From: Candidatus Pacearchaeota archaeon
GTDB lineage: Archaea > Nanoarchaeota > Nanoarchaeia > Pacearchaeales > GW2011-AR1
Length of the DNA: 5,797 nt
Direction of reading: 5' to 3'
NCBI GenBank assembly: GCA_002686195.1
Contig: NZAS01000107.1
Location: 1 to 5,797, forward strand
Shown: piece after piece, positions 1 through 5,684 of the stretch
Numbering within the stretch: position 1 is the stretch's first letter
Layout: each line of letters opens with the position of its first letter
Position numbers and translations under genes: made by a program
The notes under the pieces: generated by a model
Database searches by the model: none
What the model was told of the DNA's origin: nothing
Seen by the model: the letters and a program-made list of their open reading frames with translations, nothing else

Positions 1-467
1 GGATTGCCAATTTTTATAGCATGTTCAATTTCTTCCTCTGTGCTCATGCCGGTAGAGATAATAAGTGTGTGTGCGTGTTCACGAGCACTAATAAGCAACT
101 CGTCATCAGTAATTAAGGCTGAAGGTATTTTCATTATTGGTGAATACTGTGACGAAAACTTTACTGACTCTAGATCCCATACTGACATAAACCAATCTAT
201 CCCGGCTAGTTTACAATACTTCTGGATTTCGTTATATTCTTTCTCGCCAAATTCAATCCTTTTTTTATAATCAATATATTTCATGTCTCCCCATGGAGTT
301 GATCTGATTTTATTTTTTTGATGTTCGGGAACACAAATTTCAGGAGTTCGCTTTTGAAACTTAACAAAATTGCAACCAGCAACTTTTGCAGCATCTATAA
401 GTTTTTTTGTAGTTTCTACACAACCATTATGGTTAATACCAATTTCGGCTATAACTTTAACTGTCAT
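1..467 (-). CDS. neuB: NeuB-family nonulosonic acid synthase, N-terminal part (3' end off window)
   Basis: This family condenses phosphoenolpyruvate with an N-acylated six-carbon amino sugar to give a nine-carbon nonulosonic acid, in the cytoplasm. The frame stays open from the ATG at 467 to the left edge, giving 155 of the family's usual roughly 340 residues. Visible marks are AEIGINHNG at residues 7-15, VKFQ at 35-38 (the conserved barrel Lys), TPWGDMKYIDYKKRIEFG near the middle, MKIPSA (family KIPSGE/KIASGE) and ISTGMSTEEE near the cut end. The TPWG...DYK..IEFG stretch and MSVWD in place of the usual STPFD point to a NeuB/SpsE subgroup distinct from classical E. coli NeuB. The substrate, and whether neuraminate, legionaminate or pseudaminate is made, cannot be assigned. 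The start overlaps the neuA stop as ATGA and has AGAGGA seven bases upstream. The C-terminal half, including any SAF domain, is outside the window. Confidence 0.93.
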   Translation of the reverse strand, partial: MTVKVIAEIGINHNGCVETTKKLIDAAKVAGCNFVKFQKRTPEICVPEHQKNKIRSTPWGDMKYIDYKKRIEFGEKEYNEIQKYCKLAGIDWFMSVWDLESVKFSSQYSPIMKIPSALITDDELLISAREHAHTLIISTGMSTEEEIEHAIKIGN

Positions 468-1297
468 TTCATAATCCTCTTAATTAATTCTAAGTCTTCC
501 ATTGAATCTATTTGGAAGCTTCTATGTATTGGAATTTCTACTACTCCGATTGAGCCCCCATATCTTATTTTTGAATCCTTTAGTTGATTGTTTGTCGTAA
601 CATAAAGCATTCCATTTTCTACATATGTTGAATCTCGATCTTGTCGGCGGGGCCTATCAGATACATTCCATTCAATTGGCTTAACCTCGTTACAAGAAGC
701 GGTCCATCTGGGAACCCAATGTTCTTTTGTGACAGTAAATGCAGAATCAAATTTTCCTTGTGGGCGAACTAATTTAATCGCCTTGTTAATATCTTCCGGT
801 AAAATCATAGGAGATGTTGGTTGAATAAAAACTAAAATATCAAAGTCAATATTATCAGCAAAGTGCAACAAAGCCTCCTCGGATTTTGATGTATCTTCAG
901 CTAATTCGCTTGGACGATCAATCACTTTAGCACCATACGCCTTACTAATCTTAGAAATTAACTCATTATCAGTAGAAACCCAGGTTTCATCTACATCTGA
1001 AGCTAGGGATGCTTCAATGCTATACCCAACTAATTCTTTGCCATTTAGATTAACTATATTTTTTCCTAATATACCCTTACTCCCGCCGCGAGCTAATATT
1101 AAAGAACAAACTTTAGTTTTAGAAGCTTTTCGTTTTCTTCTTTTTCTTTTAGGCTTTTCTTTCAATTCTGGTTCTGATGGAGAGTGCGAAGGTTTACTAC
1201 AACTTGAACACTTAAGAAACGGAGGCTGTTTGCCTTTAAAATCCCAATTCGTACCATCACACACAGGACAAACAGGTACTGGATCAGATGAACTCAT
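464..1297 (-). CDS. neuA: CMP-nonulosonate cytidylyltransferase (NeuA-like) with N-terminal zinc ribbon
   Basis: The protein has 277 residues. Its C-terminal ~215 residues are an acylneuraminate cytidylyltransferase domain, which transfers CMP from CTP to a nonulosonic acid. Visible are the nucleotide-binding signature LILARGGSKGILGKNI (from about residue 66), STDNE, KSEEALLHF, QPTSP, the substrate-side motif RRQDRDSTYVENGMLY, and FQIDSMEDL near the end (metal-binding Asp region). In front lies a putative zinc ribbon, CPVC at 10-13 and CSSC at 30-33, then a Lys/Arg-rich linker at about 46-62. Classical NeuA proteins begin directly at the ARGGSKG strand, so this front end is an added module of unknown role (metal binding, scaffolding or acidic-partner binding are guesses). 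The ATG at 1297 is preferred because it forms ATGA with the upstream stop and has AAGAGG seven bases upstream. A TTG at 1315 would add six residues but lacks that support. The gene lies directly before neuB. Confidence 0.93.
   Translation of the reverse strand: MSSSDPVPVCPVCDGTNWDFKGKQPPFLKCSSCSKPSHSPSEPELKEKPKRKRRKRKASKTKVCSLILARGGSKGILGKNIVNLNGKELVGYSIEASLASDVDETWVSTDNELISKISKAYGAKVIDRPSELAEDTSKSEEALLHFADNIDFDILVFIQPTSPMILPEDINKAIKLVRPQGKFDSAFTVTKEHWVPRWTASCNEVKPIEWNVSDRPRRQDRDSTYVENGMLYVTTNNQLKDSKIRYGGSIGVVEIPIHRSFQIDSMEDLELIKRIMK
475..480 (-). promoter_or_regulatory. Ribosome binding site for neuB
   Basis: Read on the minus strand this is AGAGGA, seven bases before the ATG at 467 and within the last codons of neuA. 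Together with the ATGA overlap it fixes the neuB start. Confidence 0.75.
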
Positions 1298-2445
1298 TTT
1301 AAAACCTCTTCCCAAAATTGTTCTATATCAGTATTGTACCAGAGTTTTAAAAAGTTTTCAATGTTTTTTTCATAATATTCAATGTTTTTTTCACTAAACT
1401 CATTAAATACTAAACCTTTTTTAATCATTTCAATTTGAACTGGATTGACACAGTTTTTACTATGTTTGGTAGCTTCAAGCTTATCTAGAAAATATTCTTC
1501 ATATGGCATATAAACAGGGGTGCGGCACATCACAGCTTCACTGGTACAGATTCCCGAAACATCCGAGAGAAGTAATATATCAGAGATATACATAGCTCTA
1601 TAAATCAGTGGTGGAAATCCATCATGTCCATCTATTTTTTTATCTATAAGGTGTTCGACTTCTTTATATTTTCTTGAAATATCGAGAGAATTCGTTTTGT
1701 CTTTTCTTTCTCTACAGAGAATATAATATCCCCTATCTTTAAATTCATGAATCATTTTTGTAGTTTTTTCCATGAACTCATCTAAATTTTTATATGCTGT
1801 AAAATCTTTTTCTGCCATACGAAAACTAAGAAAAGCAATTTTTCTATCAAGTGGTATTCCTAATTCTTTTTTAATTTCATCTTTATTTAGTTTTTTTAAA
1901 TACTCATAGTAATATCCCATGATATCAACTGTCTTAAATTTTTCTATATAGTTGTGAATATCGCTATAGTCAGCATATTCCATTTGAAAATTACCACAAG
2001 CCTTTTCATCTAACCATGCCGGTCCATAAACAAATATTTCGAGATTATTGTAATATTCTTGAACTTTTAATAGACGACTAAAGTGACATCGATTCATACT
2101 CAGTGCCACGGATTTTTTAGTCCTTTCGGTGAGCACAACATATTCTCTTCCACGAGAAATAGAAATATCATAATCCTTAATTATATTATCAAATTCTAAT
2201 TCACTGCGGCAATCAATTATATCATTTGGGTCATATAGTTTTTTGATATCTGCCAAATCATAATCTTGGATACATGGTTCAAACCATTTAGCCTTGCCTA
2301 CCTTTTGAAGCCAATTATAGTTATCTCTAGCAGTAAAGTTTATTAGAATAATTTGCAACTTAACATTCGCAGGACACGTTCTATACAAAATCAATGCGGT
2401 TGGCACATCATTCGGATGGTTTAATAGATAAGCTATTTTTTTCAT
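1294..2445 (-). CDS. Putative GT-B/TagF-like glycosyl- or glycerophosphotransferase
   Basis: This 383-residue protein is not firmly recognised. The C-terminal half resembles the nucleotide-binding domain of the CDP-glycerol glycerophosphotransferase (TagF)/GT-B superfamily. KKELGIPLDRKIAFLSFR at about 192-209 matches the usual 'KKxLGLPxDKKVILYAPTxR' linker and first strand. ISDILLLSDVSGICTSEAVM at about 287-306, followed by RTPVYMPYEEY, matches the 'SDxLITDYSSxxxDxxLxxKPVIxY' donor-binding loop. The N-terminal half (MKKIAYLLNHPNDVP...) would be the acceptor domain and shows no known signature. No signal peptide or membrane helix is seen. From its place between asnB and neuA, it may transfer the CMP-activated nonulosonate or attach a polyol phosphate. 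A UDP-GlcNAc 2-epimerase was considered because of SGICTSEA, but the characteristic N-terminal GTRPE is absent. The start overlaps the asnB stop as ATGA with no clear Shine-Dalgarno site. Near the C-terminus a seven-residue unit repeats (EKNIEYY, EKNIENF). Confidence 0.55.
   Translation of the reverse strand: MKKIAYLLNHPNDVPTALILYRTCPANVKLQIILINFTARDNYNWLQKVGKAKWFEPCIQDYDLADIKKLYDPNDIIDCRSELEFDNIIKDYDISISRGREYVVLTERTKKSVALSMNRCHFSRLLKVQEYYNNLEIFVYGPAWLDEKACGNFQMEYADYSDIHNYIEKFKTVDIMGYYYEYLKKLNKDEIKKELGIPLDRKIAFLSFRMAEKDFTAYKNLDEFMEKTTKMIHEFKDRGYYILCRERKDKTNSLDISRKYKEVEHLIDKKIDGHDGFPPLIYRAMYISDILLLSDVSGICTSEAVMCRTPVYMPYEEYFLDKLEATKHSKNCVNPVQIEMIKKGLVFNEFSEKNIEYYEKNIENFLKLWYNTDIEQFWEEVLK
1305..1310 (-). 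promoter_or_regulatory. Ribosome binding site deciding the neuA start
   Basis: Read on the minus strand this is AAGAGG, seven bases before the ATG at 1297. It lies inside the coding end of the upstream transferase gene. It supports the ATG at 1297 over the TTG at 1315, which lies on the far side of the site. Confidence 0.75.
1357..1393. repeat. 16-bp direct repeat, 21-bp period, inside the transferase gene
   Basis: TTCAATGTTTTTTTCA occurs exactly at 1357-1372 and 1378-1393 on the plus strand. The period is 21 bp, so the reading frame is kept and the protein shows two seven-residue units, EKNIEYY and EKNIENF, at about 352-365. This looks like an in-frame tandem duplication near the C-terminus. 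Confidence 0.8.
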
Positions 2446-4268
2446 TGTAATTCTAAAAATACCTTCAAGTTTAAAAAATTAAATAAAAACTTTTTATAAC
2501 TGTTCGTAAACTGTTCGTTCTGTATTAACTTTTCTATCTTATAACGTTTAACAATATCATATACAGGGCTGTCCGTCAAGATATAATCCCTTTGTTCCTT
2601 ATTTTTAAAATTAATAATTGAGTTGATTGAGGCATTAAAACCTTTTTTCTCTCGACATAATCGAACGTTATCGTTTAAGATCCCCTTCATACTCTCACGT
2701 AAAATATATTTATTAAAGCCATTTTGAATGAGATATTCTGTTGGAACAGTAGACATAAACTCAAATAACTTAGAATCTAAAAAGGGGCTTCGATTTTCAA
2801 CTGAGTACATCATTGAATTTAAATCATCCTCATGTAGAATTACTGGTATTACTTCATGAAACATTTCATTCATCATTCTGTTTCTTAAAATATCATAAGT
2901 ATATTCACTTTCTACAAACGGTTCACTAAAGTCATCATTAAGATATTTTGCAAATTCTTGATTATTCAAATATATGTGTTCTCTAAAGCTTGGATCTTTG
3001 AAATATAATTTTGGGTCTTTTAAAAATGGGTTTCTTACAAACTTTTTTTGATGAGTGTCCCAATCTTGTAGTATCTTTTTTATATTTGGCTGGTTACGCA
3101 TTTCACATAAATATAAATTATGATGATCATAATATCCAGTAAAAATTTCATCTGCGCCGGTTCCCGATGTTGCTATCTTATACCCGCACTCAGATATTTT
3201 TTCTGAGAGCATTGAATGAACTAAATACGAAATTGTATATATTGGTGAGTCATGATATCTAATCAATTTTTTTAACCGCTCAAAATTATGTATTCCGGGA
3301 GTTAGTTTAATTTTTGTATTCTTGCAGCCTAAGTCTGCTAATGTGTGGTTTATATTTTCTTGTTCATTATATCTTTCATCATCATCTATTATAGAAAAAG
3401 TATTTACATTATAATTTAAAATTTTACTAGCAATAGATACCAAGCTGGAAGAATCCACGCCACCGCTCAAACAAAATGCTAATGGAACATCAGAACGCAA
3501 CCGCAGCCGTACACTCTCTATCAAGTGATGCCTAGCTCCATCAATAGCCTCATCAATCTTCATGCGTGTGGGCGTATAAGAAGGCCACCAGAAGCGATGT
3601 TCCATTTTACGACCATCACCTAGTACTATCATGTTAGTAGCTCTAGGTAGCTCCTTAACATCCTTATAGAATGTCTCTGCGTGTTCTTTATACAATGATT
3701 TGTGGCCGTTAACTAAATAACGAAGCATCTGTTGTTCGTTAAGTTCTAACTTTTTGCCCAATAATGCTTGAAGAAATTTAATTTCTGAACCGAAATAAAA
3801 ACCATCGGGAGTTTCTAAATAATATAAAGGCTTTTCACCAAACCTATCTCTTGATAAAAGCATCCTTTTATGTCTTTTATCAAAGATTGCAAAGCTCCAC
3901 ATACCTTCTAAATATTCAACACAATCTTCTCCATATAAAAGATATGCAGCTAAAACTACCTCAGTATCAGAGTCTGTTTTGAAAACAAATGAAAATTCCT
4001 TCTTTATCTTTTCTCTTAATTCAATATAATTGTATATCTCTCCGTTAAATATGATTGTACAGCCATCTATTGTAAAAGGCTGGTTTGAACGTGAATCAAG
4101 ATCTATAATACTTAAACGAGAGTGTAATAAGTAAACTTTGTTATCTCTTACTTGATGTTCTTCATACGATTGATTATTGGGGCCTCGGTTTTTCATTAAC
4201 TCAAGAGCCAACTTAATATTTAAATAATCAACTTCTTTCTTACCAATATATCCTGCAATTCCACACAT
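2442..4268 (-). CDS. asnB: AsnB-like glutamine-dependent amidotransferase
   Basis: The protein has 608 residues and full two-domain architecture. The N-terminal Ntn glutaminase domain starts MCGIAGY with nucleophile Cys2. It also has LHSRLSIIDL (Arg51), IFNGEIYNY (Asn75-Gly76-Glu77), TDSDTEV (Asp101) and SRDRFGEKPLYY at about 139-150, so it should release ammonia from glutamine. The ATP-pyrophosphatase domain has the PP-loop CLSGGVDSSSL (266-276), SGTGADEIFTGY (368-379), VENRSPFLD (from about 490) and KKGF near 542. The family adenylates a carboxylate and amidates it. In the synthetase motif the usual SGEGxDE reads SGTGADE; the Glu replaced by Thr370 corresponds to Glu348 of E. coli AsnB, which is needed for asparagine formation. 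With sugar genes on both sides, a glycan precursor is a likelier acceptor than aspartate, but this is inference. The start shares one base with the formyltransferase stop (TAATG); its stop overlaps the next gene. Confidence 0.93.
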   Translation of the reverse strand: MCGIAGYIGKKEVDYLNIKLALELMKNRGPNNQSYEEHQVRDNKVYLLHSRLSIIDLDSRSNQPFTIDGCTIIFNGEIYNYIELREKIKKEFSFVFKTDSDTEVVLAAYLLYGEDCVEYLEGMWSFAIFDKRHKRMLLSRDRFGEKPLYYLETPDGFYFGSEIKFLQALLGKKLELNEQQMLRYLVNGHKSLYKEHAETFYKDVKELPRATNMIVLGDGRKMEHRFWWPSYTPTRMKIDEAIDGARHHLIESVRLRLRSDVPLAFCLSGGVDSSSLVSIASKILNYNVNTFSIIDDDERYNEQENINHTLADLGCKNTKIKLTPGIHNFERLKKLIRYHDSPIYTISYLVHSMLSEKISECGYKIATSGTGADEIFTGYYDHHNLYLCEMRNQPNIKKILQDWDTHQKKFVRNPFLKDPKLYFKDPSFREHIYLNNQEFAKYLNDDFSEPFVESEYTYDILRNRMMNEMFHEVIPVILHEDDLNSMMYSVENRSPFLDSKLFEFMSTVPTEYLIQNGFNKYILRESMKGILNDNVRLCREKKGFNASINSIINFKNKEQRDYILTDSPVYDIVKRYKIEKLIQNEQFTNSYKKFLFNFLNLKVFLELQ

Positions 4269-4957
4269 TAACTAAGTAACTCTTTTAATTTTTGTTCTGC
4301 TTTAAAAACTATTTCTTCGTTTCTATCTTTATTTTGATATAACTTTCCGCTTGTTTTGCAATCAATAGTATTAATTTTGTTTTCCAGAATACTTTCCAAA
4401 TTATCTACCAACAAATCAATTCCAAGTATACAAGTTTTTATAAAAAGATCATCTAAAGTATCAGAACTTGATAGTGTTGTCAAATCAAGTTTTCTTTGAT
4501 CGATAACTTTTCCAGCATCTATTGAGCTATCTATATAATGTATTGTAGAACCTATTCGATCCATATGTTCATCCATAATTGCCCATATGTTACTATCAAC
4601 GCCTCTATAATATTGAACTAGTCCTGTATGAATATTGATACAACCATATTTAGGTATATTATAGATGCTAGGTTTTAATAGCCCACAACCAAACGTAAAA
4701 ATATAATCCAGTTCTAATTCTTTTAAAAGTGATTCAACTAATAATTTAGAAACATTTCCATGATACTGGAAAGTGTGTTTTACGTCAGGTTCCCACTCTA
4801 CACAATCTGGAAAATAAGATAATTCTTTATCTTGCAAACTTTCTGAGCCATATGCTTTATGTTCAAATACTATATGTTTTACATTTATATGTTCACAAAT
4901 AATTTTAGCAAAATTTATATGTCTGAGATTATTAGAAGTAATTAATGCGATGTTCAT
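4268..4957 (-). CDS. Formyltransferase-domain protein, probable sugar N-formyltransferase
   Basis: This 229-residue protein consists of a Formyl_trans_N-type domain without the C-terminal domain of Fmt or the NAD domain of ArnA. Family members pass a formyl group from N10-formyltetrahydrofolate to a primary amine. The signature CINIHTGLVQYYRG at 106-119 supplies Asn108 and His110, and IGSTIHYIDSSIDAGKVI at 135-152 supplies Asp147, so the Asn-His-Asp catalytic triad appears complete. The usual LLPxYRG is LVQYYRG here (Pro to Gln). FTFGCGLLKPSIYNIPKYG at 87-105 fits the strand and turn leading into the active site. The deacetylase directly upstream (ATGA overlap) could create the free amine it acts on, as with known formyltransferases for 4-amino-4-deoxy sugars. 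Housekeeping Met-tRNA or GAR formyltransferase is unlikely given the operon context and size. No Shine-Dalgarno site precedes the ATG, so translation is probably coupled. Confidence 0.85.
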   Translation of the reverse strand: MNIALITSNNLRHINFAKIICEHINVKHIVFEHKAYGSESLQDKELSYFPDCVEWEPDVKHTFQYHGNVSKLLVESLLKELELDYIFTFGCGLLKPSIYNIPKYGCINIHTGLVQYYRGVDSNIWAIMDEHMDRIGSTIHYIDSSIDAGKVIDQRKLDLTTLSSSDTLDDLFIKTCILGIDLLVDNLESILENKINTIDCKTSGKLYQNKDRNEEIVFKAEQKLKELLS

Positions 4958-5655
4958 AATATTATTGGAGTACTGGATATTCTTTTAAATCCTTCGGCGT
5001 ATTTTGTACCAATAGAGTATCCACGAACTTTGGCCATTCCTTCAATGTTGCTCGCCATTCCTTCAATGATTTTTTCTTGAGAGCTATATGCAGCTAATGC
5101 AGAAAGTTTAGCTTTTAAATTTTTATTAGACAACTTGACAGCAAAATCAACTTTATCATGTAAATCTGTAATCTCTGTTCCCCATACATCAGACACCGTA
5201 TGTACTTCGCCTAATTCATTATGTATATCTTCTTTAGCTTTCCAGCAAGCTTCTGCAACTATCTTAGACACGGCTCGATGATCTCTGTGTTTGTCTTGTG
5301 GAGAATGGGTAATCACCAATTCAGGCTTGTGAAGACGAATTACTGAAATAACTCTGTGAAATAATTCTTGTGAGTGCTCATCTATTTGTTGACAAGGTAC
5401 CATTAGCGTATCAAGATCTTTTATTCCTAAAACTTCAGCAGCACTAAATGCTTCTATCATTCTAGTAGAAGTAATATTGTTTTTGGTGTATAAGCCTCTT
5501 TGATCAATGCCTGTTTGCCCATCTGTAATAAACAACACGCTTACTTCGCACTGGTTTGTCGAAGACCACTTGTTGATTGTGCCGCCGCAGCCAATGGTTT
5601 CATCATCTTGGTGGGCAACTATTACTAAAACTTTTTTTGGACACACGAAATTCAT
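4954..5655 (-). CDS. PIG-L/LmbE-family zinc-dependent N-deacetylase
   Basis: The protein has 233 residues, a normal length for the family, which hydrolyses N-acetyl groups from amino sugars (GlcNAc-PI, GlcNAc-Ins, bacillithiol precursors) using one zinc ion. VLVIVAHQDDETIGCGGTI at 9-27 carries His15, Asp17 (expected general base) and Asp18. ITHSPQDKHRDHRAV at about 115-129 carries the second metal/active-site histidine cluster (His123, His126). The C-terminal YSSQ ... VRGYSIGTKYAEGF is the family's usual end. The canonical AHPDDE reads AHQDDE here, with catalytic residues kept. No signal peptide is present, so it should act in the cytoplasm on a nucleotide-linked or free sugar. The neighbouring formyltransferase suggests that the freed amine is re-acylated with formyl. 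The ATG at 5655 is the only reasonable start, one base after the preceding stop, with a weak ACGGA upstream. An IEGMA heptad is repeated near the C-terminus. Confidence 0.92.
   Translation of the reverse strand: MNFVCPKKVLVIVAHQDDETIGCGGTINKWSSTNQCEVSVLFITDGQTGIDQRGLYTKNNITSTRMIEAFSAAEVLGIKDLDTLMVPCQQIDEHSQELFHRVISVIRLHKPELVITHSPQDKHRDHRAVSKIVAEACWKAKEDIHNELGEVHTVSDVWGTEITDLHDKVDFAVKLSNKNLKAKLSALAAYSSQEKIIEGMASNIEGMAKVRGYSIGTKYAEGFKRISSTPIIL
5033..5068. repeat. 15-bp direct repeat, 21-bp period, inside the deacetylase gene
   Basis: GCCATTCCTTCAATG occurs exactly at 5033-5047 and 5054-5068 on the plus strand. It encodes the repeated heptads IEGMASN and IEGMAKV, just before the conserved RG...YAEGF end of the deacetylase. 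The spacing between YSSQ and VRG still looks normal for the family as I recall it, so the repeat need not disturb the fold. Confidence 0.8.
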
Positions 5656-5684
5656 ATTATAATCCGTTTAATACACGAAATTCA
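5643..5684. repeat. 12-bp direct repeat, 30 bp apart, straddling a gene junction
   Basis: ACACGAAATTCA occurs exactly at 5643-5654 and 5673-5684 on the plus strand. On the coding strand one copy lies in the last codons of the NeuB-like gene (encoding EFRV). The other overlaps the start codon of the deacetylase and, in a different frame, encodes its first residues MNFV. Confidence 0.75.

Noticed and set aside
4..587. Plus-strand open frames at 4-270 and 318-587
   Set aside because: They lie opposite neuB and the end of neuA, show no recognisable motif or credible ribosome site, and have Ser/Ile-rich composition typical of antisense shadows.
1106..1160. T/C-rich plus-strand tract as a possible phase-variable or regulatory element
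   Set aside because: It is the complement of the AAA/AGA-type codons for the Lys/Arg linker in NeuA and is not a simple homopolymer or exact repeat.
1298..1315. TTG start at 1315 for neuA, six residues longer
   Set aside because: The Shine-Dalgarno AAGAGG lies downstream of that TTG and seven bases before the ATG at 1297, which also forms the ATGA overlap seen at the other junctions.
1017..1397. Plus-strand open frame across the neuA/transferase junction
   Set aside because: It is antisense to two genes with clear family motifs and strong start signals, and its Phe/Leu-rich start is the complement of the purine-rich basic-linker codons.
1294..2445. Hydrolysing UDP-GlcNAc 2-epimerase (NeuC-like) identity for the transferase candidate
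   Set aside because: SGICTSEA loosely recalls the epimerase SGGIQEE, and the step would suit the pathway, but the N-terminal GTRPE motif is missing and the KKELGIPLDRK block fits TagF/GT-B proteins better.
2446..2490. AT-rich stretch near the asnB/transferase junction as an internal promoter or terminator
   Set aside because: It is fully coding (asnB C-terminus); no convincing -35/-10 pair or GC-rich hairpin followed by a T-run was seen in the transcribed direction.
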